A stretch of DNA of 64,000 nt from Bryoerythrophyllum caledonicum (taxonomy: Eukaryota > Streptophyta > Bryopsida > Pottiales > Pottiaceae), in contig OZ020524.1 in assembly GCA_963971425.1 (NCBI GenBank), positions 744,001-808,000 on the forward strand, written 5' to 3'. Below the pieces are notes generated by a model that had not been told where the DNA came from, made no database searches, and saw nothing but the letters and a program-made list of their open reading frames with translations. Each line of letters starts with the position of its first letter. Positions within the stretch are counted from its first letter, which is position 1. Below, piece after piece: positions 35,614 to 45,242 of this stretch. Both the position numbers and the translations under genes were made by a program.

Positions 35614-35729
35614 AGTGGGTGTCCAACCACTATAAGTTTCAGGGCAGTGGGTGTCTAGCCACTCTAAATTACAAGGCAGTGGGGAATCCGGCCACTTACA
35701 CAAAATAGGATCAGTGGTACCCGGCCACT
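35614..35729 (+). repeat. Four tandem stem-loop units, AGTGG..CCACT
   Basis: Units at 35,614-35,631, 35,645-35,663, 35,677-35,696 and 35,712-35,729 each have AGTGG and CCACT arms around an 8-10 base loop and recur every 31-35 bp. The stems are invariant while loops and spacers vary (GTGTCCAA, GTGTCTAG, GGAATCCGG, TACCCGG). Confidence 0.75.
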
Positions 35730-38621
35730 CGCTTAAAAACTACGGAAGAAAAACTCCATCTGACCTTCCGGAAGTTGGAAGGATCCGGAGGTTAGTAGGA
35801 AATCACATCGGACATCCGGAAGGATCCGGATGAATAGATAGGGTGTAGAATAGGAATGCTAACTGGTGTGTGATAGGAGGATAGCAGTCAGTTTACTTAT
35901 CATTCAAGGAAGAAACTATAGATCTCTGTGGGAACGAATTTAGAGCGATCATTCCGGACACATTTAGCTCCAACAAAGTGCTATCCGGAGGAATACTTAC
36001 TCTACAAACTGCAACAGCCGGTAACAAATAACCACACTTGTTTAACTTAAACTCTATTGAGCGTCAGAGTAGCTTTCTGGTAAGTTTTTACAGTGCCCGG
36101 AAAGTCACTGCCCTCTATTCTCATAGTCGAGAGGCCACAATCTGGACAACCTATTTCTACTCTATGAAAGAGTTAAAAGGTTGCAACCAACTCACCGGCC
36201 TTCACGATCTTCCGGAAAATAGTTCCGGTGAATCGGTCACACAAAGCCGGATTCCAACTACAACCACATCCAATGAATCAAACAAGAAAGATACAAGAAT
36301 CACAATAGTCTAGTGCTAAGTACTTCACATAAGCAAGACGACCGTCCACGGGAATCAAGGGATTTTATCCATTGTAAAAGTAGATAACTGGAAATACTCC
36401 AGACTTAGGCTTATTCCGGAATTTCTCCCGGTGTACTAAAAGGGGGGATGTCACCTCTCCTCTCCACCAATCCAAACACTTCCCACTTAAAGGATACTAT
36501 CATTATAGTAGTGGGCTTCTCGGATCCCAACTGGTAAGCAACTCTATCAAGTCCAACCGGTCTAGAGTTCGGAGTAGATCCCAGATCTTACTCCACCATC
36601 TAGCCTGGATATCCTACTCCCTCCGGAAGCCTTAGTTCACATTCAACCACATATCATTCAACAAGCCACAATCTTGCACATTCTAGCAAAGACCTACTAG
36701 GAGGAGTCAACTCCATCCTTCTCTACTCACACAAGCTCATCAATGACTTTAGACACAAGCAATGAAGGCAAGACACAAGCAAGGCAACAAAGAGAAGAGT
36801 ACTTAAAGTACACAAAGGTCACTAGCTACCCTCCAAAACCTAGATCCCCAAAAGGTGGAAAACGGCATCTAGATCCTAAAATTGAGGGTTGCCTAGTCAT
36901 TGGCGGATTACCGCTTAGATCACTAAAAACACGCAATTAAGCAATTATGCACTTAGCCAAGTGCACTCGTTGCTGGTAGAAAGCTGCAAGTTATTTGCTC
37001 ATAACTTTTAAAAAATCAAAATTTGGCAATAGTTTGTGGTTTTAAACACATATGTTGTTTGTTCTTTGGTGAAATAGCATATTAATCCAAGTCAATTATT
37101 TTCATACATTGTCACACATTTTCGGCCAAGGTACCAAAAACATTTCTACCTTTCCACAAAAAACTTTGAGATCTTTGTATGATTCACTTTTGATTTTTCC
37201 TACGGCATTATGTGATGTAAACCTTCTTATTGACCATTTGGATTCTCATTTAAAACAATATCGAGTTCACAAAAAAATATAACGTGGATTGAGAATTTTT
37301 GAACCTCCACTCATTGCACAATTTTTTTGAATATGCTACACTCCTTTTCTACCTTTAAAAGTTGGTGCATAAGGAACCAACAACGTGCTTAACATTATGG
37401 TAATTAATTGAGACGTTTTATAGTGCAAAAATTAGACACCAATTGAAGTCAAACTCTGCTGGTCCAATAAACGCAAGGAAGAAAATGAGCCTTTTCTCTA
37501 CTTCAAACATCATAATCTTTCAATCCGTGCGGTCAAACTTCATAAAATTTTGTGAGTATAGTACTTGATAAGTCGTAATTGAGATCCTACGGTTAAAACT
37601 ACCAAAAAACTTCATTTTTTCTTCCTTGCTAATTGCACAAAAACAAGCATTTTTAACGATTTTTGTTTGAGATATTTTCAACATAATTTCTGGACCAACG
37701 TACTTTGGGTATCAATAACTAGTGTATCACCAGCAAGGTATGACTTCTTGGGCACCACTACCCGGATATCAATCAAGGTATCAATTTAGGGTTTCGGATC
37801 AGGGTTTTTGACTTGCGGGTATCAATCCTTTGCAACGTTGGATAGTCCTACGAGGGGTGTGCGCGCACACACCCCTTGCAGTAGTTGTGAGGGAGGCTGT
37901 GATTGTGAGAGCCTAGGGTTTGGTAGAGGGAGACAATGGAGGTGTGGGAGAGATGGGCTTGTGAGGGCGGGAAGAGACGGGCTATGAGGGTGGAGAGAGA
38001 GGAGTTTTGAGGGAGAGGAATGGACGGAGTGTGAGAGAATGTGAAGGTGAGAGGGAGCTGGGGCGGCGTCTGAGGGTGAGAGAAGAATGTGAGGGGCGGC
38101 AGGCGTCCACCGATCCGAGGCGTCCAGCAGCTGTGCGCGATGAGCAAGGCACGATGAGCGCGCGATGAGCAGCAGCTGTGCGCAATGAGCAGCTCGCACC
38201 GATCCGAGGAGCTTGATGACGCAGAGGGTACCATGTGGGGGAACGGTTCCTCGGAAAGACTCCTCCGCCGCGAACAGAAGCTGACGACCCATGAAAGGTG
38301 CGACCGCACGAGCTGCTCAGTCCCCACAGGGACTGACGGTGTCACCTGCGGTTGGTTTGCCTGGTAGTGTGTGTCATCGACGTCAACTTCTGAGTAGCGG
38401 TGGCGGGCCTCGGGGCGACGCGACCCACTGTCCCGATTGACGCCTGGCGAAAGCGAAGCTGGGCGAGAGGTTGGTGGGCGGTCAACGCCGCGCTGGTCCT
38501 ACACCACCCAAGTATGAGATCGGAAGCATTGTACCAGCAGAAGCGGCCAAACGCCTGTCCCGGGTTGTCCTTTTAGTTGTGGGTTGCCGAGCCTAGTGTC
38601 CCGTTTGGTCGTCGCGGTATG

Positions 38622-38819
38622 CTACGCGGCGTCGCGCAGGAAGCGCCGGTCGCGCATGCTGGCGATGCGGCCGTCCACTTTGAACGAGTTGTGGCCCATC
38701 TAGTTCGTGATGGTCCAGTCGCCCTTGCTCATCGACATCTTCTTCTTCGACACCGCGTAGCTCTTCACCGTGTCCGCCACATATTGTTGTCCCAGCACCG
38801 GCACGTGATGCTGTGTCAT
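38622..38819 (-). pseudogene. LURP-one-related (LOR) protein fragment
   Basis: The minus strand reads MTQHHVPVLGQQYVADTVKS, then a KSYAVSKKKMSMSKGDWTI segment, an internal stop (codon 40, TAG), NSFKVDGRIASMRDRRFLRD and a stop. The pattern GDWTI..FKVDG..SMRDRRFLRDA matches the LOR/tubby-like beta-barrel family, in which a strand pair is followed by F-x-V-x-G and RD-(R/K). About a third of a domain is left. It sits in a GC-rich block quite unlike the AT-rich element around it, which suggests capture from a host gene. Confidence 0.6.
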
Positions 38820-39899
38820 GCCTGTCGACCCGGCACCACTCCCAGCCCCGGCTGGGTCATTTGGTGGATGTTCTACGGCGGTTGCATGTACCCACCGTCC
38901 AGCCCCGTCGTGTGATGCACCCCTTCAACCCAAAAAAACACACAACATCATCAAACCAACCGTAGGTGAAGACCGACATCACGGAGTAGAGCGCAGCTTT
39001 ATGGCGCCTTCATGTCTCGACAGGCACACGCCTCTCCTACGTAGCACACGCGCCGCCTTCCTGTCTCCTTCCTTTGCTGTAAAGCTGCGTCCCACTCCTC
39101 GCCGAGATTTCCTCCTTCTTCGCAGAGATCTCCTTGTCTGCAGCTTCTCCTTAAGTCCGCAGAGATCTGCTTGTCTGTGTGCGAGCTCCTTAAACGCAGC
39201 TTGTCCGTGTCTGCAGCGAGCTCCTTCTACGCAGCTTTTATGTGTCTGTAGTGAGCTCCTTCTCCGTGTCTTCTCCTTGTTTGTAGAGATTCCTTCACGT
39301 GTAGGAGTGCCCTCACCTCTCCTTTCCTACGCGAGTCCAAACAGCTGCTCTTGCTTGTGCACGGTGACACGAGATTCCTTCTCCACAGATCTTGCTTGTC
39401 TGCAGAGACTCAGTGTCATACTCTGTACTACACTCTCTTGACATGATTCCTTCTCTCCTCGACAGTGTCACAATAGTGTCTCGACAGGAGATTCCTTCTC
39501 CGCAGCTCCGGTGCTTCTTCGCTTAAGAGCCCGCACTTTTCCTCTCGCGCGAGTCCAAACAGCTGCGAGGATTATCAGCTACAGAATCCGTGTTCATAAC
39601 GCTTCCACAAATTGTCGTCCCAGATCTCGTTCGGATGTGCTGGATGGAGGAACACCAGCATGCAGGGGTGTGCGTGCGCACACCTCTAGTCTATGGAACT
39701 CCATGGGATCGTCAAAGATCTCATGGGAACACAGCTAGGATTTTTTAATTTAGGGTTTGGGTTCCTAGTGGCGGCGGCTAGGGTTTGGATCTGTGGCGGC
39801 TAGGGTTGGGGTTTCTGGGCTAATTTGTGTAGCTCTACCTACAGACTGAGTGACAAACTCTGTACTACACTCACGGCTTCAATTGTAGTGGTTTTGATG

Positions 39900-40125
39900 T
39901 CACTAAGTACACTAAAATTGAGAATTAGTATAACCACACTAATTAATTGTAACTGCTGTAAGTTTTTACTTTTGATGAAGGTTTTTACTTTGAGCACATC
40001 TATTGATATTGTTCAATGAGGGGAATCATTGTAAACATTGTTGGTAAAAACATTCATTACAAGTAAAAACTTAGATCATTTACTGTGCTTAACACTAATT
40101 CTCAATTTTAGTGTAGTTGATGTCT
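39900..40125. repeat. Imperfect inverted repeat
   Basis: ACACTAAAATTGAGAATTAG near 39,910 is mirrored by CTAATTCTCAATTTTAGTGT near 40,095. The segment between also has mirrored GTTTTTACTTTT / AAGTAAAAAC words. It could fold into a long hairpin inside the 4.0 kb element. Confidence 0.6.
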
Positions 40126-41161
40126 CCCATCATATGTAAACATTCAACTTGTTTTGAATTTGACAATTTGAACACATTATTTGGTGTCTTTTTGTGTGTT
40201 GAGTTGCCTATTTCTAATTCAGCAATAAAACCATGTCCGGGGCCAACGGGTGGAGAAAGCGCAAGGTATTTGGAGTACAGGCTGAAAGCAGGATTCACAT
40301 TCTTCAATCGGCAAAGGCTCACATATTACAATATGTTGCAATGCAAACCGAAGTTATTGATGACGACCGTTTGCAAGCAGCCCTAAATTCTATGGAGTAG
40401 ATAGTGTGCCTTTATGAGAGTATACTAGTTGTGTATGGTAATTGCTATATAGTGTATGTGTAAGAGTAGTATATTCTAAGAGTGATGTAAGACGTTATGT
40501 CATTAATCCTATAGAGTAAAGGTGTTTTTACTATTGGTGCTAAGTCCATTTGTAGAAGCATCTACATTTAGTTTCTACCATTGTATGCATTATGTACTAC
40601 GTTAGAATATCTTTTAATCAACTGTCAACCCTTGCATAAAATATATTTTTTTGTGATTACACCTGTTTGAATACTACAATCCTTCAAATCTATCTTTGAA
40701 ATATTGTGAAACTATATTAAATACACATTTATCTAGTATTAACGAGGGGCCACCAAAAATTAGTTGAAAATGCCAAAAAATTGCTTCCAATATTAACAAC
40801 CATGATTGTACATAATATTGTTGCAAAAGCTCATTTTTTTTTCTTTGAAAAACATTTTTTTTCTTCAATTTTTTCACTTTTGCTCGCAATGGCCGCCGTT
40901 GTATCTAAGTGCACTTTTATTTGGTGAGTGCAAAATTGTTTAATTGTGTGTTTAAATTGGAAGACTCCTTATCGGAGACCGATAAAACAGTCTTTAAAAA
41001 TAGTAGGTAGTCGGAGCTAACACTCAAGTGGTAGTGACCAGGTGCACAATGGAGCCCCGTCGACATCAGTACTCTCACTCTTACGTCAATCTAGCAATCT
41101 AGCAACCTAGCAACATCCCATCAACCGATAGGATAAATTCACATTAACACATAACATAGGC

Positions 41162-41395
41162 TCAACCAGAAGACTCATCCGGAAGTGGGAAATTATCTAC
41201 TAGTTGATCCATGGGAAGATTGGGAGTATCCACGGGTACATAGTCAAGAGAATCCACGGGAAGGTTGGAAGTCTCAACCGGGAGGTGTACCGGTGGATTT
41301 GGAATATCCACCGATATATTGGGAGTACCGTGGCAGTAGCGCCACCTTTCTATACTTTCAAGATTTTGTAGGCTGAAGAAAATCACTAGTAGCAA
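41162..41395 (-). pseudogene. Val-Asp-Thr repeat exon of the hAT element (copy B)
   Basis: Same repeat frame as copy A, with HLPVETSNLPVDSLDYVPV and DTPNLPMDQ, ending DNFPLPDESSG. The N-terminal end is replaced by unrelated sequence from about 41,336 outward, so the original start codon is lost. Confidence 0.5.
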
Positions 41396-41680
41396 CTTGG
41401 TCTTATGAATCTAGTATTATACACCTTTGTTGAAGGAGTTGTACTTTTCATTACATTTTTTCCCCAGTATTTTGTAAATCATGACATGATATTGGAAGAA
41501 AATGGTGATGCAGAATGAATGTGAATTTAAGAGCAACATATCGTACTTGAAGGTTGGATAATTCGGCCTCTTGTGCTGAATAATTATTTATTTCAAAAAA
41601 TAGAAGCTTGGCAAATCTCTAAGATAGAATACGTATCCAAAATAAAATCACCGATTTAAAAAATTAACGTTTTTATAGTA

Positions 41681-42050
41681 GAAGAAGAAGAAGAAGAAGA
41701 AGAAGAAGAAGAAGAAGAAGAAGAAGAAGAAGAAGAAGAAGAAGAAGAAGAAGAAGAAGAAGAAGAAGAAGAAGAAGAAGAAGAAGAAGAAGAAGAAGAA
41801 GAAGAAGAAGAAGAAGAAGAAGAAGAAGAAGAAGAAGAAGAAGAAGAAGAAGAAGAAGAAGAAGAAGAAGAAGAAGAAGAAGAAGAAGAAGAAGAAGAAG
41901 AAGAAGAAGAAGAAGAAGAAGAAGAAGAAGAAGAAGAAGAAGAAGAAGAAGAAGAAGAAGAAGAAGAAGAAGAAGAAGAAGAAGAAGAAGAAGAAGAAGA
42001 AGAAGAAGAAGAAGAAGAAGAAGAAGAAGAAGAAGAAGAAGAAGAAGAAG
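41681..42050 (+). repeat. (GAA)n microsatellite, about 123 uninterrupted units
   Basis: 370 bp of perfect GAA on the plus strand (TTC on the minus strand) with no interruption visible. It begins directly after TTTATAGTA and ends at ACCGCCGATC. It lies exactly at the 3' side of the minus-strand LINE segment, so it may have grown from a LINE 3' tail. The long Phe ORF across it is not a protein. Confidence 0.98.
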
Positions 42051-42577
42051 ACCGCCGATCCTTGAGGAAGACCGGCGTGAATAAAGTGTATGTTTGTTCT
42101 ACTACTTAGACCATGCCCACCGGACAAGGAATTAGCAGTAGGAACTACTTCCTCCTTTTGAGGGTAGACACTATGTAACTAATAACCAACAACCCAAGAA
42201 ACCGACCATAACAAAAAAACGAATGCAAGGAGAATGCAAGGAAACCGACCATAACAAGAAACAAATGTAAGCGAGGTAGGGTAGGTGTGGTTTTATGGGG
42301 TGTCTTGAATGTCTTGGAGGGTTTGGTTGTTTTCAATTTTACGTTTATGTAGCAGTATGGACATAGCATGTTGAATAGCAATTCTATTAATGTTTTTGAA
42401 GGTATTTTTAATAGAGTTGATGGGGATTTTAAAGGTGTCCTTAAGGATTTTCATAGATGGAGTGTAGGTAGTGGCACGGGCATCGGCCGTGATGACCATC
42501 AGGGGGTCCACTTTCCACCCGAGTGCAATGATGTCATTGATAAGGGGTTGGTATTTTTCGGTTTTATAAGTAATTAT

Positions 42578-43257
42578 TTATGGGGAGAATCTGTCGTTAC
42601 GATATGTAAATTCAATGAATTGAATGGTGAGGTCTTGGTTTATGTGGTCGGGTGGAGGGTCACTATAGGGTAGGCCTTTAATGCACATTATATCCGGTTT
42701 GAGAATGGCATTACAATGACATCGTTGAGTTTCACAAATGCATGGGAGTAGCCAGGAGGGAACCGTGTTTTCTTGTGGATTGTTGTTAAAGGTTTCGGCA
42801 TTCATGAGTATAAAACAACAGGATTTGGTATAGGTGGTAATTAATTTCCGAATCTCCCATACCGCTTTGTTATGTCGTTTGACAATTAGTGAGTGTATGT
42901 GGTGGTTTGGCATTTAAGTAGCACGTGAAGCCATGTGTCTGGGTCTGTGGAGGGGCATATGGGACATGTAATGGATGGGAATCTTTCTATATCAAAGAAG
43001 AGTTGCTTTCGGGCATTTCCCATGTATTGGCCGGTGCGGAATTTCATAAGGCATGTTGTTTGTGAGTCGGACATGGTGGGATTTTTCCAAAAGTTTGTAG
43101 AGAGTTCATTATCTATATTATTGTTTCGTGTCCATTTTTCAATGTTGGGAAGTTTTTCTGAGATTAGATCACAATCATTGATAAGGTCTTGGTTTTTGAG
43201 ATATTTGCTCAAGAATCTAATGGGATTTTGTCGGGGGTGGCTTCTTTGGAGGGCCAA
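42578..43257 (-). pseudogene. LINE C-terminal region: Cys/His zinc-binding and PD..E segment
   Basis: The frame at 43,257-42,886 has CLMKFRTGQYMGN, then CPICPSTDPDTWLHVLLKC, the C-x2-C..H..C pattern of the zf-RVT domain found after RNase H in plant LINEs. After a frameshift the frame at 42,913-42,578 has LKPDIMCIKG and IQFIEFTYRND. The PD-x(about 20)-E-x-T arrangement resembles the core of a PD-(D/E)xK nuclease but lacks the Lys. Function of that last part is a guess. Confidence 0.55.
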
Positions 43258-43790
43258 TCTTCCTTTTGGAAGTAGTATGGGGTAGCATGGGCATGTTCGT
43301 ATGTATGTTTGGCATTTTTGTGTGATTTCTCTCTACCTTCTTTTGCTAGTTTATCAACTTGTTCATTTCCTTCTATGTTGGTGTGAGCTATGACTTTGTG
43401 AAGGGTTGTGCCTTGTGTGCAATTTTGTATCATTTGGATCATGGACATCAATATGGTTTGGTGCGGGTGACTATTATGGATGGTGGGATGTGTAATTTGG
43501 GTATTTAGTAGATAAAGTACGTTAATACAGTCGGTAAATAGGTGTGCTGGTTCATTAGCGTATTTTGTTGTGATGATTTGTAGTGTTTTGTGGATGGCCA
43601 TCATTTATGCTCTCATGATGTTTTGCAGCCCGTGAAGTCTTTTGGCTAATTATATTTCTTTAATAGGGTTGTATATTCCATATCCAGCTTTTTCTCTTTG
43701 CCAGCTTCCAGAACTAATTTCTTCTGGTTCTTTGAAGGACCCATCCATGTAGTAGCAATATGTTGGGTCAAATTTTAGGGGGGGTGTGTG
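43209..43790 (-). pseudogene. RNase H domain of the LINE
   Basis: Acidic residues of the RNase H active site appear in order: YYMDGSFKEPEE (first Asp), an IMRA-stop-MMAIHKTL helix where the usual Glu is a TAA stop, LFTDCINVLYLLN (third), and HTNIEGNEQVDKLAKEG (last Asp). The helix and the NEQVDKLAKEG motif are typical of LINE-encoded and bacterial-type RNase H1. The stop at the catalytic Glu makes it inactive. Confidence 0.8.
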
Positions 43791-45242
43791 TATGATAGTT
43801 GGGGAAGGAGGGAGGTATTTCGTGGTAGTTTAGTGTATTAGTGGTGTATTTAAGTTTAGACCATTTTTTGTTGCGATTAACTGGTGTTTGGGCGTGGGTA
43901 GGCAGGCCTATTTTTGTATGTATTCTTTATATGTTTAGTGTATTCATTATGGAGGTGAGCGCGTCTAGTTGTTCTAGAGTGCCATTGGTTGGTTTTGGTG
44001 GTGTACACATATTATTTGTAGTGTAGATGGTTCTAATCGGGGCTTTTTAAGTTCGGGTGGAATGTTAGGTTCTTCGTATGGTATCGAGTCTACTTCAGAT
44101 ATTGCGATGATATACGAATCTGGAAATGGGCCTAAATGATGGTAAAAATTTTGGTACCACTTTCTGTCAGGTACAATGATGAGAGTAGAGGTGTGGTTTG
44201 GGTCATGTTTGGCTGCTAGGCGTGCCCACTGTAGTATTTGTTTTATTTCCTCCTCATTGTTGGGGTGAGCAACGCCATTATCTATCCATTTGTGGTCAAA
44301 AGCCTTTCCTAGAGAGCCAAATATTTTGTCTCTTTCGAAGGGTGAGTAGAATCTTTTTAGTTTAGTGGAGCATGTGATGGGGAAAGAAAAGTATGATTGT
44401 TGAATGTTAAAATTTGTAATTAGTGATTCTAGAATGGGTGTAGGGATTGTATATTGTGCATTTTAAAGGGGGTCATTTTTTGAGATACAATATTTGTATC
44501 ATTGATATAGCCAGATTATTTCGGTTTTGAATGGTTGGGTGGTTGGTTCTATGTATCTAGGGGTTTGTAGTTTTATATTGTATTGATTCCATAACCATTG
44601 GAGTCTAGTGGTGGGAATGGAAATCAAGTGTCGATCATTGTCTTTGTAGAGATAGGCTTGATCGTTGTCTACTTTAATTGTGTTGGACAATGTAAAGATA
44701 TCAATTTTCGAGTTACATTCCAATGTATAGATGTCTAGAAGAGGAATGACAATGGGTGGGGTGACTGATCTTGTGTCTTAAGGTTGTTCTTGGGGGTGAT
44801 GGGCTTGAATGATTTCCGAATAGTGTAAATTTTGGATTCTTTCGTAGTATTGTGTGAATATTTCGGTGTATTGTGTGGATATGGTGTGGTCGTGCCATGA
44901 GAAGAGATTTCTTTGAGGGAGCCATTTGTTATAGTTGTTGTTGTGTTGCCACTGGCATAGGAATTTTGTACATCACAGAATTCTCATAATGCTCACAGAC
45001 ACGGATATTGTCACAAAGGTGTAGCTTCATTCACATAACCACGGATCAGAGATACAAAGCTTGCACAGGGAACGTGCTTTAGTGGTCACTGCATGGTGTG
45101 CTATCGTACCAGCTATCTACTCATGGTATCATAACTGCTTGATTCTACAGTAACAGATTCTTGCATGCATGCAACCATGTGACGATTTTCCTCAACATAT
45201 TAGTCCAACATCCAAGCTGGATGAATCTCGTCCAACAACTAC

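Larger units (their letters stand above)
32168..36016 (+). mobile_element. TG..CA element with gag-like ORFs, no LTRs found
   Basis: The insert in hAT copy B starts TGTGGGAAGCCGTTCCCAC, whose bases 2-19 form a perfect 7 bp hairpin, and ends CTGCAACA. It has a 5 bp target duplication, as LTR retrotransposons do. I could not find an LTR: the only echo of the 5' terminus is TGTGGGAAC near 35,929. A TATA-like ATATAAAA lies near 32,433. It encodes two proteins that look gag-like but no protease, integrase or polymerase. The word CCGGA is conspicuously frequent throughout. It may be a non-autonomous retroelement (TR-GAG or LARD type) that lost an LTR, or a different class. Confidence 0.6.
36928..40952. 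mobile_element. 4.0 kb TIR transposon with captured gene fragment (Pack-type)
   Basis: The insert in hAT copy B has terminal inverted repeats: AACACGCAATTAAGCAATTA at the left and, read inward from the right, AACACACAATTAAACAATTT, continuing with TGCACT. It is flanked by TAAA (36,924-36,927 and 40,953-40,956). Copy C has a single TAAA at the site. Inside are a copy of the dispersed AT-rich repeat (37,080-37,740), a GC-rich block with a broken LURP-one-related gene (37,840-39,800) and a non-coding inverted repeat (39,900-40,125). No transposase is seen, so it would be non-autonomous. Confidence 0.75.
30115..41335 (-). mobile_element. Decayed hAT transposon, copy B, split by three nested insertions
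   Basis: Segments 30,115-30,371, 30,848-32,167, 36,017-36,927 and 40,953-41,335 together match copy A (13,490-15,990) in the same orientation. They are separated by a Helitron-like insert (30,372-30,847), a TG..CA element (32,168-36,016) and a TIR element (36,928-40,952). Removing these restores the order seen in copies A and C, and short target duplications mark the second and third. The hAT C-terminal block is at 31,913-31,449 and the Val-Asp-Thr repeat exon at 41,395-41,162, both on minus. Confidence 0.75.
42051..44970 (-). mobile_element. LINE-like retrotransposon, 3' half, decayed
   Basis: The minus strand is G-poor like the LINE at 7.4-13.3 kb. It has, in order, a conserved module I cannot name (about 44,350-44,050), RNase H (about 43,780-43,300), a Cys/His C-terminal domain (43,257-42,886) and an acidic C-terminal segment (42,913-42,578). 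The element ends at the (TTC)n tract at 42,050. No reverse transcriptase motif is present. Its upstream end touches the inner edge of the right arm at 44,972. It may be the missing 3' part of the plus-strand LINE. Confidence 0.7.

Noticed and set aside
35614..35729. CRISPR-like array
   Set aside because: Units are hairpins with variable loops inside a plant transposon, and there are no fixed repeats with unique spacers.
37822..38345. Two overlapping minus-strand ORFs of about 160 codons
   Set aside because: Both frames are Ser/Pro/His/Leu-rich over a GAG/GTGAG-rich sequence; no family resemblance.
38818..39441. 207-codon plus-strand ORF, Ser/Leu/Cys-rich
   Set aside because: It crosses the GC-rich captured block with CTCCTTCTC-like degenerate repeats, overlaps the LOR fragment on the other strand and has no recognisable domain.
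41648..42127. Minus-strand ORF of 159 codons, mostly Phe
   Set aside because: It is only the (TTC)n strand of the GAA microsatellite read in one frame; not a protein.
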